DNA of 64,000 nt. Source: Deinococcus sp. KNUC1210. GTDB taxonomy: Bacteria > Deinococcota > Deinococci > Deinococcales > Deinococcaceae. The translations under genes were made by a program, and so were the position numbers. The stretch lies in NCBI RefSeq assembly GCF_022344005.1, contig NZ_CP092188.1, positions 1-64,000 on the forward strand, read 5' to 3'. Numbering within the stretch: position 1 is the stretch's first letter; the number at the start of each line of letters is the position of its first letter. Below, piece after piece: positions 9,215 to 17,112 of the stretch. A model generated the notes under the pieces. The model was given only the letters and a program-made list of their open reading frames with translations, was not told the DNA's origin and did no database searches.

Positions 9215-10435
9215 ATGCCAACAGACCGGACGGCCCTCTCCCGGCAGACACCTCGTCTGCCCTTCTTCCTGCTCCTGCTCTGCAGCGGTCTGACGCTCGC
9301 TGGCGGTGGAGGGCCACCCAGCACCACGCTGGGAAGCCGTATCAGTCACGCGGACGCCACCATGACCGCCCTGACTACCGACGAGAGCGGCGCGCCGGTG
9401 GTGGCCTGGGTCGAACTCAGTCCTACGCAGGGCCGCCCGTATGGCCACCTGCATGCCGCACGCTGGACGGGCGGCAGCTGGGCGCCACTCGGCGGCATTC
9501 TGAACGAGAACCCTCTCCACAACGCCTGGCAGCTGAGTGCGGTGCGCGGGCCAGACGGCCAGCCCTGGCTTGGCTGGGCCGAGGACGCAGGCACTGCCCA
9601 TGTCGACTCTTACCTGATCTCTCGCTGGGACGGAGCGCACTGGAGCAATCCCTCGACCTACGCAGTTCGGCGAAATCTGAGCGATGCCGGGAAATCCAGA
9701 GCCTTCACCGTCACGAACGCCAACATCCCGTACCTCACGTGGACCAACATCTACTTCCCTGGGGCGTATGCCAATGTGGTGCAGCCGTTCACGTGGCTGG
9801 GCAACGTTTGGGAGGAGCACGCCCCGCCGCTCAACCACACCATCCATTCAGCGGCGTTCTTCCCAGCGGCAGCACGCGGCCCGGACGGAACGCTCTACAC
9901 CGCCTGGCTGGAGGGGGATGTCGCGCACAGCGACGTCTACATCGACCAGCAGTCGGACGAAGGGAAGTGGCTCCCGCTGGGCGGGGCCACGAACGTTCGG
10001 CCTCACACCTACACGTTCGCGCCGCAGCTGGCGGTTGGAGAGCATGGCCCAGTGGTCGCGTGGCTGGAAGACGTGGGCGGGGTGGATAACCTTTTCGTGA
10101 AACGCTGGACTGGGCGGGCATGGATCTCGCTGGGGTCGAGCCTCAACCTGCAGAGCAGTCATCTGGCGGAACGCCCCAACCTGGCGCTGGATGACCAGGG
10201 ACAGCCGCTGGTGGCCTGGGTAGAAGGCGGTGTCGGCCGGCCCCGTCAGGCATACGCAAAACGGTGGGATGGTCGGCGCTGGACGCTGCTGGGGGGCCGT
10301 GCCCTGAATCTGGATCCGAGGCACGACGCCAGTTCCGCCTCAGTCACGGTCGACAAAGCTGGCAACGCTGTGGTGGCATGGTGCGAACGGGCCGCCGGTG
10401 GCAGAAACGTGGTCGTGAAACGGTTCGCGCCCTAA
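9215..10435 (+). CDS. exported repeat protein, probable beta-propeller
   Basis: A 406-residue protein with a signal peptide (basic start, hydrophobic LPFFLLLLCSGLTLAGG at about 15-31). The rest is six to seven loose repeats of about 55 residues with the pattern RWxGxxWxxLGGxLN...D..GxPxVAWxE, for example GGSWAPLGGILNENP, RAWISLGSSLNLQ and RRWTLLGGRALNLD. Such repeats usually build a beta-propeller. The final cell location is the periplasm or surface. Ligand unknown. It stands alone on its strand, with long gene-free stretches on both sides. Confidence 0.75.
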   Translation: MPTDRTALSRQTPRLPFFLLLLCSGLTLAGGGGPPSTTLGSRISHADATMTALTTDESGAPVVAWVELSPTQGRPYGHLHAARWTGGSWAPLGGILNENPLHNAWQLSAVRGPDGQPWLGWAEDAGTAHVDSYLISRWDGAHWSNPSTYAVRRNLSDAGKSRAFTVTNANIPYLTWTNIYFPGAYANVVQPFTWLGNVWEEHAPPLNHTIHSAAFFPAAARGPDGTLYTAWLEGDVAHSDVYIDQQSDEGKWLPLGGATNVRPHTYTFAPQLAVGEHGPVVAWLEDVGGVDNLFVKRWTGRAWISLGSSLNLQSSHLAERPNLALDDQGQPLVAWVEGGVGRPRQAYAKRWDGRRWTLLGGRALNLDPRHDASSASVTVDKAGNAVVAWCERAAGGRNVVVKRFAP

Positions 10436-11261
10436 CACGCTGGAGCTCGGAAGGCGGCGAAAGCACACCTCAATTTCATCCTGGGAAAGATCCCTTCAGC
10501 GGTTTAAAGGAACTCCTGTGCGCGGCCCAGCGAAGGACACAGTGCGTTGTTTCCACCGTTCAGGAACGTGGTGGAGGGTTCACTGCGTTGGGGTTGCCCG
10601 CTTTCCTTGACTGATGCAACCGCACCCTTCCTCTTATCGACCGAGCGGGAAATAACCTCTTGCCTCAGCGCACTGCGTCATAAGGCGTTGCGCGAGGGGT
10701 ACATCAGCGTCGCCCAGCTGGGTTCGCTTGGTAGGCGTGTGTCGTGTCGATGCTGTCGGGAGCGACGAACAGTCGGCGAACATGAAAGCATCTCGAACGA
10801 TGCTGGGAAGGAGTTGCTGAGCCGACGTCTGAGCGAAGATGCTCTTCCAGAAAGAACGAACACTGATCCAGTACGGAGCAGACGAGCCGCGGCCGGGAAG
10901 ATTTCGATCACGGTCAAGGTGTTGCCAGCAGGTAATGGCCACGGCGTGCCGCGACAATCGAGTCAAGGCCCACGCTGTTGCCCACAGTGTCAGGAGTGAC
11001 GTCACAGCCCTCCTGCAGAGAAGAACATCCCCGGATAGTTCTGAGGCTGCAGGGCTGGTTGGAGAGCCGCTCATTCTCCACTCGGGATCTCCGCTGTGAA
11101 CAGAGGGAGCAATCAGGAACCAGCGTCCAGGGGTAACCTGAGATGCAGTCTCCCAGTTGGTTGGGGATGGCAGGGATCCGGCTCTGCAGATCCACGCGGG
11201 TTCCTGCTGAACGCTTGGGCTCCCAAGCGGTTGGAAGTTGTGAATAGCGTGGTGAGGGTGA
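10436..11261. other. intergenic region downstream of rep
   Basis: About 825 bp between the exported repeat protein and the convergent rep gene. Long frames occur on both strands (for example minus 10634-11293), but their composition and lack of family features suggest they are chance frames. No clear terminator or known RNA is seen. Confidence 0.35.
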
Positions 11262-11295
11262 GATTGCCGATGTATACCGGTATACATCAGCAATC
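11262..11295. repeat. 34-bp near-perfect palindrome at the 3' end of rep
   Basis: A perfect 20-bp core GATGTATACCGGTATACATC (11269-11288) flanked, after one unpaired base on each side, by GATTGC and GCAATC. It directly abuts an iteron copy at 11296-11311. A symmetric site of this quality at the end of rep may bind a dimeric replication or resolution protein, or act as a replication or transcription stop. Confidence 0.75.
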
Positions 11296-11311
11296 CCCCG
11301 AGTATTACGGG
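11296..11311 (+). repeat. outlying iteron overlapping the rep stop codon
   Basis: CCCCGAGTATTACGGG differs from the origin iteron CCCCGAGTATGACGGG by a single base, in the same orientation, 1.6 kb away. That base (T for G) creates the TAA stop of rep on the complementary strand. It sits next to the 34-bp palindrome. Confidence 0.7.
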
Positions 11312-12741
11312 CTGTGCAGGACTTTTTGGAGAGCCGCCAGAAACTGATCGACCGAGCCGTTGACCTTTGCGGCCAACGCGTCCCGGCTGAGCTTTCCCGC
11401 ATCGGCTGATGGCAGGAGGAGGTAGGCCTGGAGGGCACCATATTCAGCTGAACTCAGACGTTTTCCCAATACCAGTTTTAACACTGGAAGTGCAGCTGCA
11501 GCGCGTTCCTGCGGTGTGGCCTGGCTGAGATCGGCGTGTTGCTGAATCTGCTGTTCATCCAGGGCTGCTGTTCTGGCGACACGGGCCTGAGTGGTCGCGC
11601 GTTTTGCTGCTGCTTCAGCCTCCTGGCCTGAAGCGTCATCATATTTCCCAGCCGTGTCTTTGATGATGTCCACCAGGAATGCGCCGCTGCTTTTGGGTTG
11701 GAATCCCCCTGCCAGAATCTGATCGCCGCGACTGAGGCGGCTTAGGATATGGTCTTCTCCGAACTGCGTAAGAAGCCGAACAGCCACCGGTCTTGAGATC
11801 CGGCGATCGATCATTCCCTGGAGCGCTGCATTGTCAATCCTCAGTGGAGGATCCGCTTGATCGGTGGGCGAGAGCGTTTGAAAATGATACGTCACCACCT
11901 GTTTGCTGCCTTTGCCTTCGTAGTCGACCGACAGCAGGTAGTTCCGTTGAAGGAGTTCTTCGTGCGCGCCCTGCAAGGTGCGCCGGATCTTGTCGGGCGA
12001 CAGGTTGGCGATCTTGCAGTCTCTGGCCCATTCGATCAAGCCGACGCGCAGAACAGGCAGCGGATCACTCAGACTCAGGGGATCGTACCGCCGGGCGTCC
12101 AGCAACCGGAACAGCGACCGCGTGAGGGGCCGGTCGAGCGAACGCAGAAAAGTGTAGTCGAGTGGCTTGAGGTACGACGCCCGGATGCTGCGGACGATCG
12201 GCTCGGCCAGCGTCACTTCGAGCTCACTGCCGCGGTTGAGATGCAGCTGAGCCTCGTCGGCACTGAAGGTCAGACCGGTCAGGTAGGTAAAGGTGACGGT
12301 CACCCAGCGTTCGCGCACAGCGTCTCGCCAGCACTCGCTCGCCGAATACCCTGCAAAACGCAGCCGGTGCAGACTGCGCTTGAGCGCGACGTAGTAATGC
12401 CCCGCATCGCTGAACCCGGCCCGTTTCAGCAGCGCGTAAGCCGTCGTACGGATTTTTCCGTCCTCAGGAGCTCCCTGCTCGATGAAAAGATCCGTCAGAG
12501 CCGTGGCGATATCACCATCCAGGCCGTGAGGAACCCCACCGTACTCTGCGGACGCGACGCACTGCAGGCGCGATGGACGGCCCTCGCGGAAAAATTCGAT
12601 CAGCCAGTTGGTGTAATCGTCTGGAATACGTTCCTGAATGCTAATCAAGCCGAGCCTTGACACGTTCGCCTCATCATACGTCGCCAAAGACGGTGACTTT
12701 GGAAAGCTCGAAGATGGGGGAGGCAGCTGGGGCTTGGCCAT
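11305..12741 (-). CDS. repA: plasmid replication initiator protein (RepA/RPA-type)
   Basis: A 478-residue initiator of the type common on Deinococcus secondary replicons. Residues 28-140 (SRLGLISIQERIPDDYTNWL, EFFREGRPSRLQCVASAEYG, GHYYVALKRSLHRLRFAGY) resemble the initiator protein A domain. A winged-helix-like second half follows (LDYTFLRSLDRPLTRSLFRLLDARRY at about 187-212, read in parts). It presumably binds the iterons just upstream and melts the AT-rich segment to start replication. ATG 12741 has GGAGG 8 nt upstream. Divergence from parA across the origin is the classic layout. Confidence 0.85.
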   Translation of the reverse strand: MAKPQLPPPSSSFPKSPSLATYDEANVSRLGLISIQERIPDDYTNWLIEFFREGRPSRLQCVASAEYGGVPHGLDGDIATALTDLFIEQGAPEDGKIRTTAYALLKRAGFSDAGHYYVALKRSLHRLRFAGYSASECWRDAVRERWVTVTFTYLTGLTFSADEAQLHLNRGSELEVTLAEPIVRSIRASYLKPLDYTFLRSLDRPLTRSLFRLLDARRYDPLSLSDPLPVLRVGLIEWARDCKIANLSPDKIRRTLQGAHEELLQRNYLLSVDYEGKGSKQVVTYHFQTLSPTDQADPPLRIDNAALQGMIDRRISRPVAVRLLTQFGEDHILSRLSRGDQILAGGFQPKSSGAFLVDIIKDTAGKYDDASGQEAEAAAKRATTQARVARTAALDEQQIQQHADLSQATPQERAAAALPVLKLVLGKRLSSAEYGALQAYLLLPSADAGKLSRDALAAKVNGSVDQFLAALQKVLHSP

Positions 12742-12764
12742 AGGAACTGCCTCCCACTATAAGC

Positions 12765-12837
12765 AAATTTTTGTGTCGCTGTTGTTGTCTTTTTAGAATG
12801 ATGTTTTAAAAGATTAAAAGATTGTTGTACAACAACA
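12765..12837. other. AT-rich origin segment (probable unwinding element)
   Basis: A markedly AT-rich stretch in an otherwise GC-rich window, between rep and the iterons, with runs such as TTTTTAGAATGATGTTTTAA. It ends in the perfect 14-bp palindrome TTGTTGTACAACAA (12822-12835). Position and composition suit the DNA unwinding element of an iteron origin; the palindrome may bind the initiator or a host factor. It also holds the rep promoter region. Confidence 0.6.
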
Positions 12838-12883
12838 GGCGGGCGACGTATTCGTGTCTCAGCGCGGTATAAGTGCGGTTTTT

Positions 12884-13109
12884 CCCCGAGTATGACGGGA
12901 AAACCCCCCGAGTATGACGGGAAAACCCCCCGAGTATGACGGGAAAACCCCCCGAGTATGACGGGAAAACCCCCCGAGTATGACGGGAAAAATTTTCCGC
13001 TCTCCCACCGAGTATGACGGGCTGGTTCTGCGGCTTTTCCCCCAAGTATGACGGGTTCCCCCCGAGTATGACGGGCCGGTTCTGTGGCTCTTCCACCGAG
13101 TATGACGGG
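12884..13109 (+). repeat. oriV: iteron array of the replication origin (oriV)
   Basis: Nine direct copies of a 16-bp unit, consensus CCCCGAGTATGACGGG, starting at 12884, 12906, 12928, 12950, 12972, 13006, 13040, 13060 and 13094. The first five are spaced exactly 22 bp (two helical turns); the rest are spaced 34, 34, 20 and 34 bp. Copies 6 and 9 begin CACCG and copy 7 has CCCCAAG. The longer spacers share a GGTTCTG(C/T)GGCT segment. These are binding sites for the adjacent initiator, used for origin firing and copy control. Confidence 0.9.
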
Positions 13110-13128
13110 CCTCATGAGGTGACACCTC
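13110..13128. promoter_or_regulatory. overlapping palindromes before parA, candidate operator
   Basis: CCTCATGAGG (13110-13119) overlaps GAGGTG-A-CACCTC (13116-13128). Both are perfect and lie between the last iteron and parA. The ParA here has an N-terminal DNA-binding domain, so autorepression of parAB through this site is plausible. It could also be part of the partition site. Confidence 0.5.
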
Positions 13129-13144
13129 GGACACTCACTTGCGA

Positions 13145-14191
13145 ATGGCTGACCGGAATGTCAAAATCGAGTTCATGGACATCAATCCTGGCAAGATGTA
13201 CACCCTGCGTGAACTGGCGACGGAGTTCCAAGTCAGTGAACGCACCCTGACCCGCAAGCTGGAAACGCAGGAGCTGCGCGGGTTCAAGGTGGGCGCGCAG
13301 TGGCGGGTCAAAGGCCGGGACTGGATGGCCTTCAGCGGCGTGGTGCAGGGCCCACACGTGTACGTGGTCGCCAATGCCAAGGGAGGCGCCGGAAAGAGTA
13401 CCTTCACGGCCAACCTGGCAGTGCTGCGCGCTCAGGGAGGCCGCCGGGTGCTGCTGCTCGACCTGGATCCACAGGGACATCTGGCGACCCTGCTGAGCAT
13501 GCCGGTGGATCCCAGCCGTACCACCGCGCAGCTGCTGGACGAGGAATTGCGTCTGTCGCGCAGCCATCCGCAGTTTCAGGAACGCTGGCACACCCTGTGG
13601 ACGGATCTGCTGCAGCCGATTCCGCACGAAGACCCGGAAGACGTGCTGGGCCGGGTGTTTCTCGTTCCGGCGCACAATGATCTGCAGGATCTGGAGCGGG
13701 CCAACTTCCACCGCACCAAGCCGGTCGAATACGCGCTCAAGGAAGCGATCGCCGCGCTCGGCTCGGTGCGTTCCGACATCGATGAGATCTGGATCGATAC
13801 TCCGCCCAATCTTGGCCCGCTGACGCGCAACGCGCTGATGGCTGGGCATTCGCTGCTGTCGCCGTTCGCGAAGAGCGACTTGGGTCTTGACGGCCTGGAG
13901 CGTCTCATGTCATTGGTCGAGCAGTACCTGGAATTCAATCCCTACCTGCGGATTGCCGGGCTGGCCATGAATTTCGGGAATCCGCGCACCATCATGCACG
14001 GGGAAATTCGGGAAACCATCCGCCAGCGTCCGCAGCTGGCACCGTATCTGCTGGAAGCGTACGTCAGCGAGGCGGAGCGCTTCAATCAGGCGCCGCGCCT
14101 GGGCCTGCCGCTGGTGCTGGCCGAGCCGAACAGCGTGAGTGCCAACGAGCTCAGGGCGGTGCTGGCCGAGGTTATGCAGCGTGCCGAGTAA
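13145..14191 (+). CDS. parA: ParA partition ATPase with N-terminal helix-turn-helix
   Basis: A 348-residue ParA/Soj-family ATPase for plasmid segregation. Residues about 15-65 form an excisionase/MerR-like DNA-binding fold (YTLRELATEFQVSERTLTRK, WRVKGRDWMAF). The ATPase follows: deviant Walker A KGGAGKST near 79-86, Walker A' LLLDLDPQGHLA near 103-114, and Walker B IWIDTPPNLG near 217. ATG 13145 is taken as start; TTG 13139 is an alternative, and neither has a clear ribosome site. It overlaps parB by 11 bp. Confidence 0.88.
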   Translation: MADRNVKIEFMDINPGKMYTLRELATEFQVSERTLTRKLETQELRGFKVGAQWRVKGRDWMAFSGVVQGPHVYVVANAKGGAGKSTFTANLAVLRAQGGRRVLLLDLDPQGHLATLLSMPVDPSRTTAQLLDEELRLSRSHPQFQERWHTLWTDLLQPIPHEDPEDVLGRVFLVPAHNDLQDLERANFHRTKPVEYALKEAIAALGSVRSDIDEIWIDTPPNLGPLTRNALMAGHSLLSPFAKSDLGLDGLERLMSLVEQYLEFNPYLRIAGLAMNFGNPRTIMHGEIRETIRQRPQLAPYLLEAYVSEAERFNQAPRLGLPLVLAEPNSVSANELRAVLAEVMQRAE

Positions 14192-15143
14192 GCGTCAGCA
14201 GCTGGCAGATCGGCGCAGCCGGGTCGGAGAGTCGGCCACGCCGGTCAACATCGCCACCGAACACCTGCTGAAGGTGGAACCTGAGGCGGCGACCCAGGGA
14301 ACGGCCGAGGACGTGGTCGCCTTCTGGATTCCGCTGGCCGATCTCGAACCCAGTCCCTTTCAGTACCGCTATAGCCTGGATCAGGGCGCGGTCGAGGCGC
14401 TCGCGCAGTCGATTCAGGCGCAGGAGCTGTATCAGCCGATCACGGTGCGCCCGGCAGCCCAGCCCGGGAAGTACCAGGTGGTGCTCGGGCACCGGCGGCT
14501 GGCGGCCTTCCAGCGGCTGGAGCGGGCCACGATTCCGGCCATGATCCGCGAGTACGACGACGCCCAGGTGCTGCGGGCGATGCTGGACGAGAACCTGCGC
14601 CGCGAGGATGTCAACCTGTTCGAGCAGACGGAGGGCGTGGTGCGCCTGGTGGCGGTCAGCAGTGGCCGGGCAGGCCATCCGGTGGAGGTGACCCGCCGAC
14701 TGCTGGGGGAGATGCGGACGCAGCTGAAGGCCAGCGGTCAGGACGCGTTCCAGGAACCGCACCGCACCGCCGCGCACCTCATCCAGGAGGTGACCGGCAT
14801 GCCGTGGATGTCGTTTTACACCAACCGCATGCGGGTGTACGGACTGCCGGACGCGCTTCAGACGGCCGTCCGGGCGGGGATGCCGTACTCACTGGCGCTG
14901 GCGGTGCAGCGGCTGCCGGAAGCGCAGCATGGTGCTGCGCTGGATTTTCTGGGGGCGCCAACGGGTCCGTGGCGGTCCAGGCAGGAGCTGCTGGCCTGGG
15001 CGAGGGACAGCGACGTCAGGCCGCCGGCGTACAGTGACCGGCTGCAGACGTTGGGACGCCGCCTGGATCGCCAGACGCTGACACGGGCTGAGCAGGCTCA
15101 GCTTGAAAAGCTGCTCGGGAAATTGGAGAGTCTGCTGGGATAG
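14181..15143 (+). CDS. parB: ParB partition protein
   Basis: A 320-residue ParB-family CTPase and centromere-binding protein. The ParB N-domain is at about residues 40-130: IPLADLEPSPFQYR, LAQSIQAQELYQPITVRP, the GHRRLAA box and LDENLRREDVNLFEQTEG. A helix-turn-helix region follows, with a C-terminal leucine-rich end for dimerisation. The start is GTG 14181 inside the end of parA, giving a coupled 11-bp overlap; the longer frame upstream is read out of phase with parA. No parS of the chromosomal consensus is visible nearby. Confidence 0.88.
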   Translation: MPSKRQQLADRRSRVGESATPVNIATEHLLKVEPEAATQGTAEDVVAFWIPLADLEPSPFQYRYSLDQGAVEALAQSIQAQELYQPITVRPAAQPGKYQVVLGHRRLAAFQRLERATIPAMIREYDDAQVLRAMLDENLRREDVNLFEQTEGVVRLVAVSSGRAGHPVEVTRRLLGEMRTQLKASGQDAFQEPHRTAAHLIQEVTGMPWMSFYTNRMRVYGLPDALQTAVRAGMPYSLALAVQRLPEAQHGAALDFLGAPTGPWRSRQELLAWARDSDVRPPAYSDRLQTLGRRLDRQTLTRAEQAQLEKLLGKLESLLG

Positions 15144-15821
15144 GGTGGGGCGCTCCTCGGTCCGCTCGGCTGCTCGTGATCGCCGCTATGGGCGAGGGCT
15201 GGGGGCAGCGGGTGCTTGACGGCTTCCTGGAGATCTGTCTTCGCTTGCAGACTGTCTTCCAGCGTCACCTTCAAGGTGGTGCGCCGAGTGTGGCAGTTTC
15301 GTCACGGCGCTGAAGTTGGGCTGCTGTGGTCACTTTCGAGTGCCCGCGCTCCAGCCTCAACTGCCCGATCACCTCCGGGAAGGGGGTTCAACTCCGTTCC
15401 AGGTGCCAGTTCTTTGAAGGGGTCTGGCCAACGCTGGAGGCTGCGGGAACGGAGGGAACGTTCGCGCGTTCCGTCTGACTCCGAAGTTCAATCCGTTGAT
15501 GGCCAGTCGAGGGGCTTTCTCCCTGTGCAGCAGCGGAAAGAGGACGCGGTGAGGCGATAGCGTGCCAGACGCCTGGCGAAGACACTGGCCAGGGACCGGC
15601 TGGCACAGACTTCAGGCAACAGCGTGAACATCAGCGTGCCTGCCTGGAAGACGCGCCGCACATCGCCCCGACGTGTATCGGTCATTCCCGGATGATTGAA
15701 GCGAGATGCAGGCACAGGGAGGAATATATACACGCATGCCTGTGCAGTAGGTCTTAACGAAGCCGTTCCTCCTTCCGCTCTTTTCACCATGCCCAAGCGG
15801 AAGCGTGAGCAGGGGAGAGGC
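15144..15821. other. intergenic region after parB
   Basis: About 680 bp without a recognised gene. Two weak symmetric features occur: GGAACG-N6-CGTTCC at 15455-15472, and a 7-bp pair GCACAGG...CCTGTGC around 15710-15745 bracketing an ATATATA stretch. Either could be a partition or recombination site given the neighbouring parB and recombinase genes; this is speculation. Confidence 0.3.
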
Positions 15822-16739
15822 ATGGGCGTAATGGTTGGTGTTTTTGATGATTTTAACTTATTCTGTGGTGACGTGACGTCCAACACTCGACTCATCCAAG
15901 CACTCCACGCCTTTGACCTCACAACCGTCTGGGACGCCTTACAGCCGCTCATGCCGCTGCATCCCCAGACCCGCAGCAACTACTACTACACCCTTAAACG
16001 CTACCTCTCGTTTGCCCAGCAGGTGCAGCTGGACGTGCTGCACCCTACCCCGGACCAGCTGCGCGCTTTCCTGACAACCCTGGAGGGTCTGAACCCCCAG
16101 CACGTCCGCACGCTCCTCTCGCGCCTCAGAGGCCTCTACCAGGCCCTGCGCACCCTCGGTGTGATTCCCAGTACCTACGATCCTCTGCTGGGCCTTCATG
16201 GCCCTGCTCTGGAGCAGCCGCCCGGAGAAGGACGCCGATTCTACTTGCAGACGGAGATTGCGCGCCTAAGCGCCGAGGCAGACGTCGACGACCGCTGCCT
16301 GCTTCTCCTTGGGGCCCACGCCGGCCTTAAAACCGGCGAAGTCCTGGTTATCAGCTGGCCCGACATTCAATTGATGGACGCTACCCTGCACATTCGAAAC
16401 CGCTTCATTCCAAAAAGCGGCGACCTCGAACACGCCCTCCTTGCCTGGGCCCGCCGCCACGGTGGCCTGCTGGCAGAAGGCAGGCTGTTTGCTTTTAAGG
16501 ATCACGCCGCCGTCAACGCCCGACTCCACCGCCTGTGCACCGCCACCAACGTCGACTACCGGCCCTGGAGCGCCCTGCGGTCAAGCTACGCCCTGCGTCT
16601 CTGGCAGGCCACGCATGATCCGGCTATCATGACCCGGCAACTCGGTCTGAACAGTCTGAAAGCCGTGCAGGCATATCAGAAGATGGAAGACGCCCTCACC
16701 AGAACCATGGACGCTGCCCTTCCTTCAGCTCGCTGGTGA
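15822..16739 (+). CDS. tyrosine recombinase-like protein with degenerate active site
   Basis: A 305-residue protein with the architecture of phage-type integrases: an N-terminal SAM-like core-binding domain (NYYYTLKRYLSFAQQ, LRAFLTTLEG), then a catalytic-type domain from about residue 145. The expected Arg I is Lys (HAGLKTGEVLVI), the H-x-x-R box reads SALR, the second His is Leu (LGLNSLKAVQAYQKM), and Tyr is present in AYQ. It is therefore probably impaired in standard catalysis. ATG 15822 follows GGGGAGAGG; an earlier ATG (15789) has no ribosome site. Location after parB suggests multimer resolution or an accessory replicon role. Confidence 0.7.
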   Translation: MGVMVGVFDDFNLFCGDVTSNTRLIQALHAFDLTTVWDALQPLMPLHPQTRSNYYYTLKRYLSFAQQVQLDVLHPTPDQLRAFLTTLEGLNPQHVRTLLSRLRGLYQALRTLGVIPSTYDPLLGLHGPALEQPPGEGRRFYLQTEIARLSAEADVDDRCLLLLGAHAGLKTGEVLVISWPDIQLMDATLHIRNRFIPKSGDLEHALLAWARRHGGLLAEGRLFAFKDHAAVNARLHRLCTATNVDYRPWSALRSSYALRLWQATHDPAIMTRQLGLNSLKAVQAYQKMEDALTRTMDAALPSARW

Positions 16740-16792
16740 ACCACTTGACATGCCTTAGCGGGAGCAAGGCACGCTTTTGAAATTTTACTCCG

Positions 16793-16993
16793 CTAAGCAA
16801 ATAACGTCGTGCTATTGATACCTGCGTAAGTTGGAGACATACGGTCGGATATATTTCCGCGGTGGCAACCTAATGCCTTGCCGACCGTCTGTATGCAAGG
16901 CGTCACGGCTTTCGTGGCTTCCCCTTGATCGAGCGCCGCTACGATCCGTTCCCGAAGATCGATCCCATACCCTGCTGCTCCCACGCTGTGCAT
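16793..16993 (-). pseudogene. IS630-family transposase N-terminal remnant
   Basis: The fragment GYGIDLRERIVAALDQGEAT matches the usual N-terminus of IS630 transposases. It is followed by a helix-turn-helix-like stretch and then broken. A terminal repeat TTGATACCTGCGTAAGTTGG lies at 16815-16834 with a flanking TA. The interior (GGTGGCAACCTAATGCCTTG and following) resembles the remnant at 48725, so both derive from one element. The catalytic domain is absent. Confidence 0.7.
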
Positions 16994-17112
16994 GTCCTTC
17001 TTATGTCAAATGCTTTATGTGTGAGCGAAGGACGTTTCAGGCGACCTTGTCGATAGGGGCTATACGGGGCACCTGCGACTAGTCAGGGGCTCCGCTGCTG
17101 CTACCCTGCCTC

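Noticed and set aside
9082..10089. 335-codon plus-strand frame overlapping the exported repeat protein
   Set aside because: It is a shifted frame of the gene at 9215, Arg/His/Pro-rich without domains, as expected for a GC-rich shadow frame.
10634..11293. 219-codon minus-strand frame downstream of rep
   Set aside because: No ribosome site, no family resemblance, low-quality composition, and it spans the palindrome; probably a chance frame.
12884..13109. Direct repeats resembling a CRISPR array
   Set aside because: Units are 16 bp with 4-18-bp spacers of shared sequence, next to rep and parAB. These are iterons; no cas genes are present.
15144..15821. parS centromere after parB
   Set aside because: No TGTTNCACGTGAAACA-like 16-mer found; the weak inverted repeats there are not convincing enough to call.
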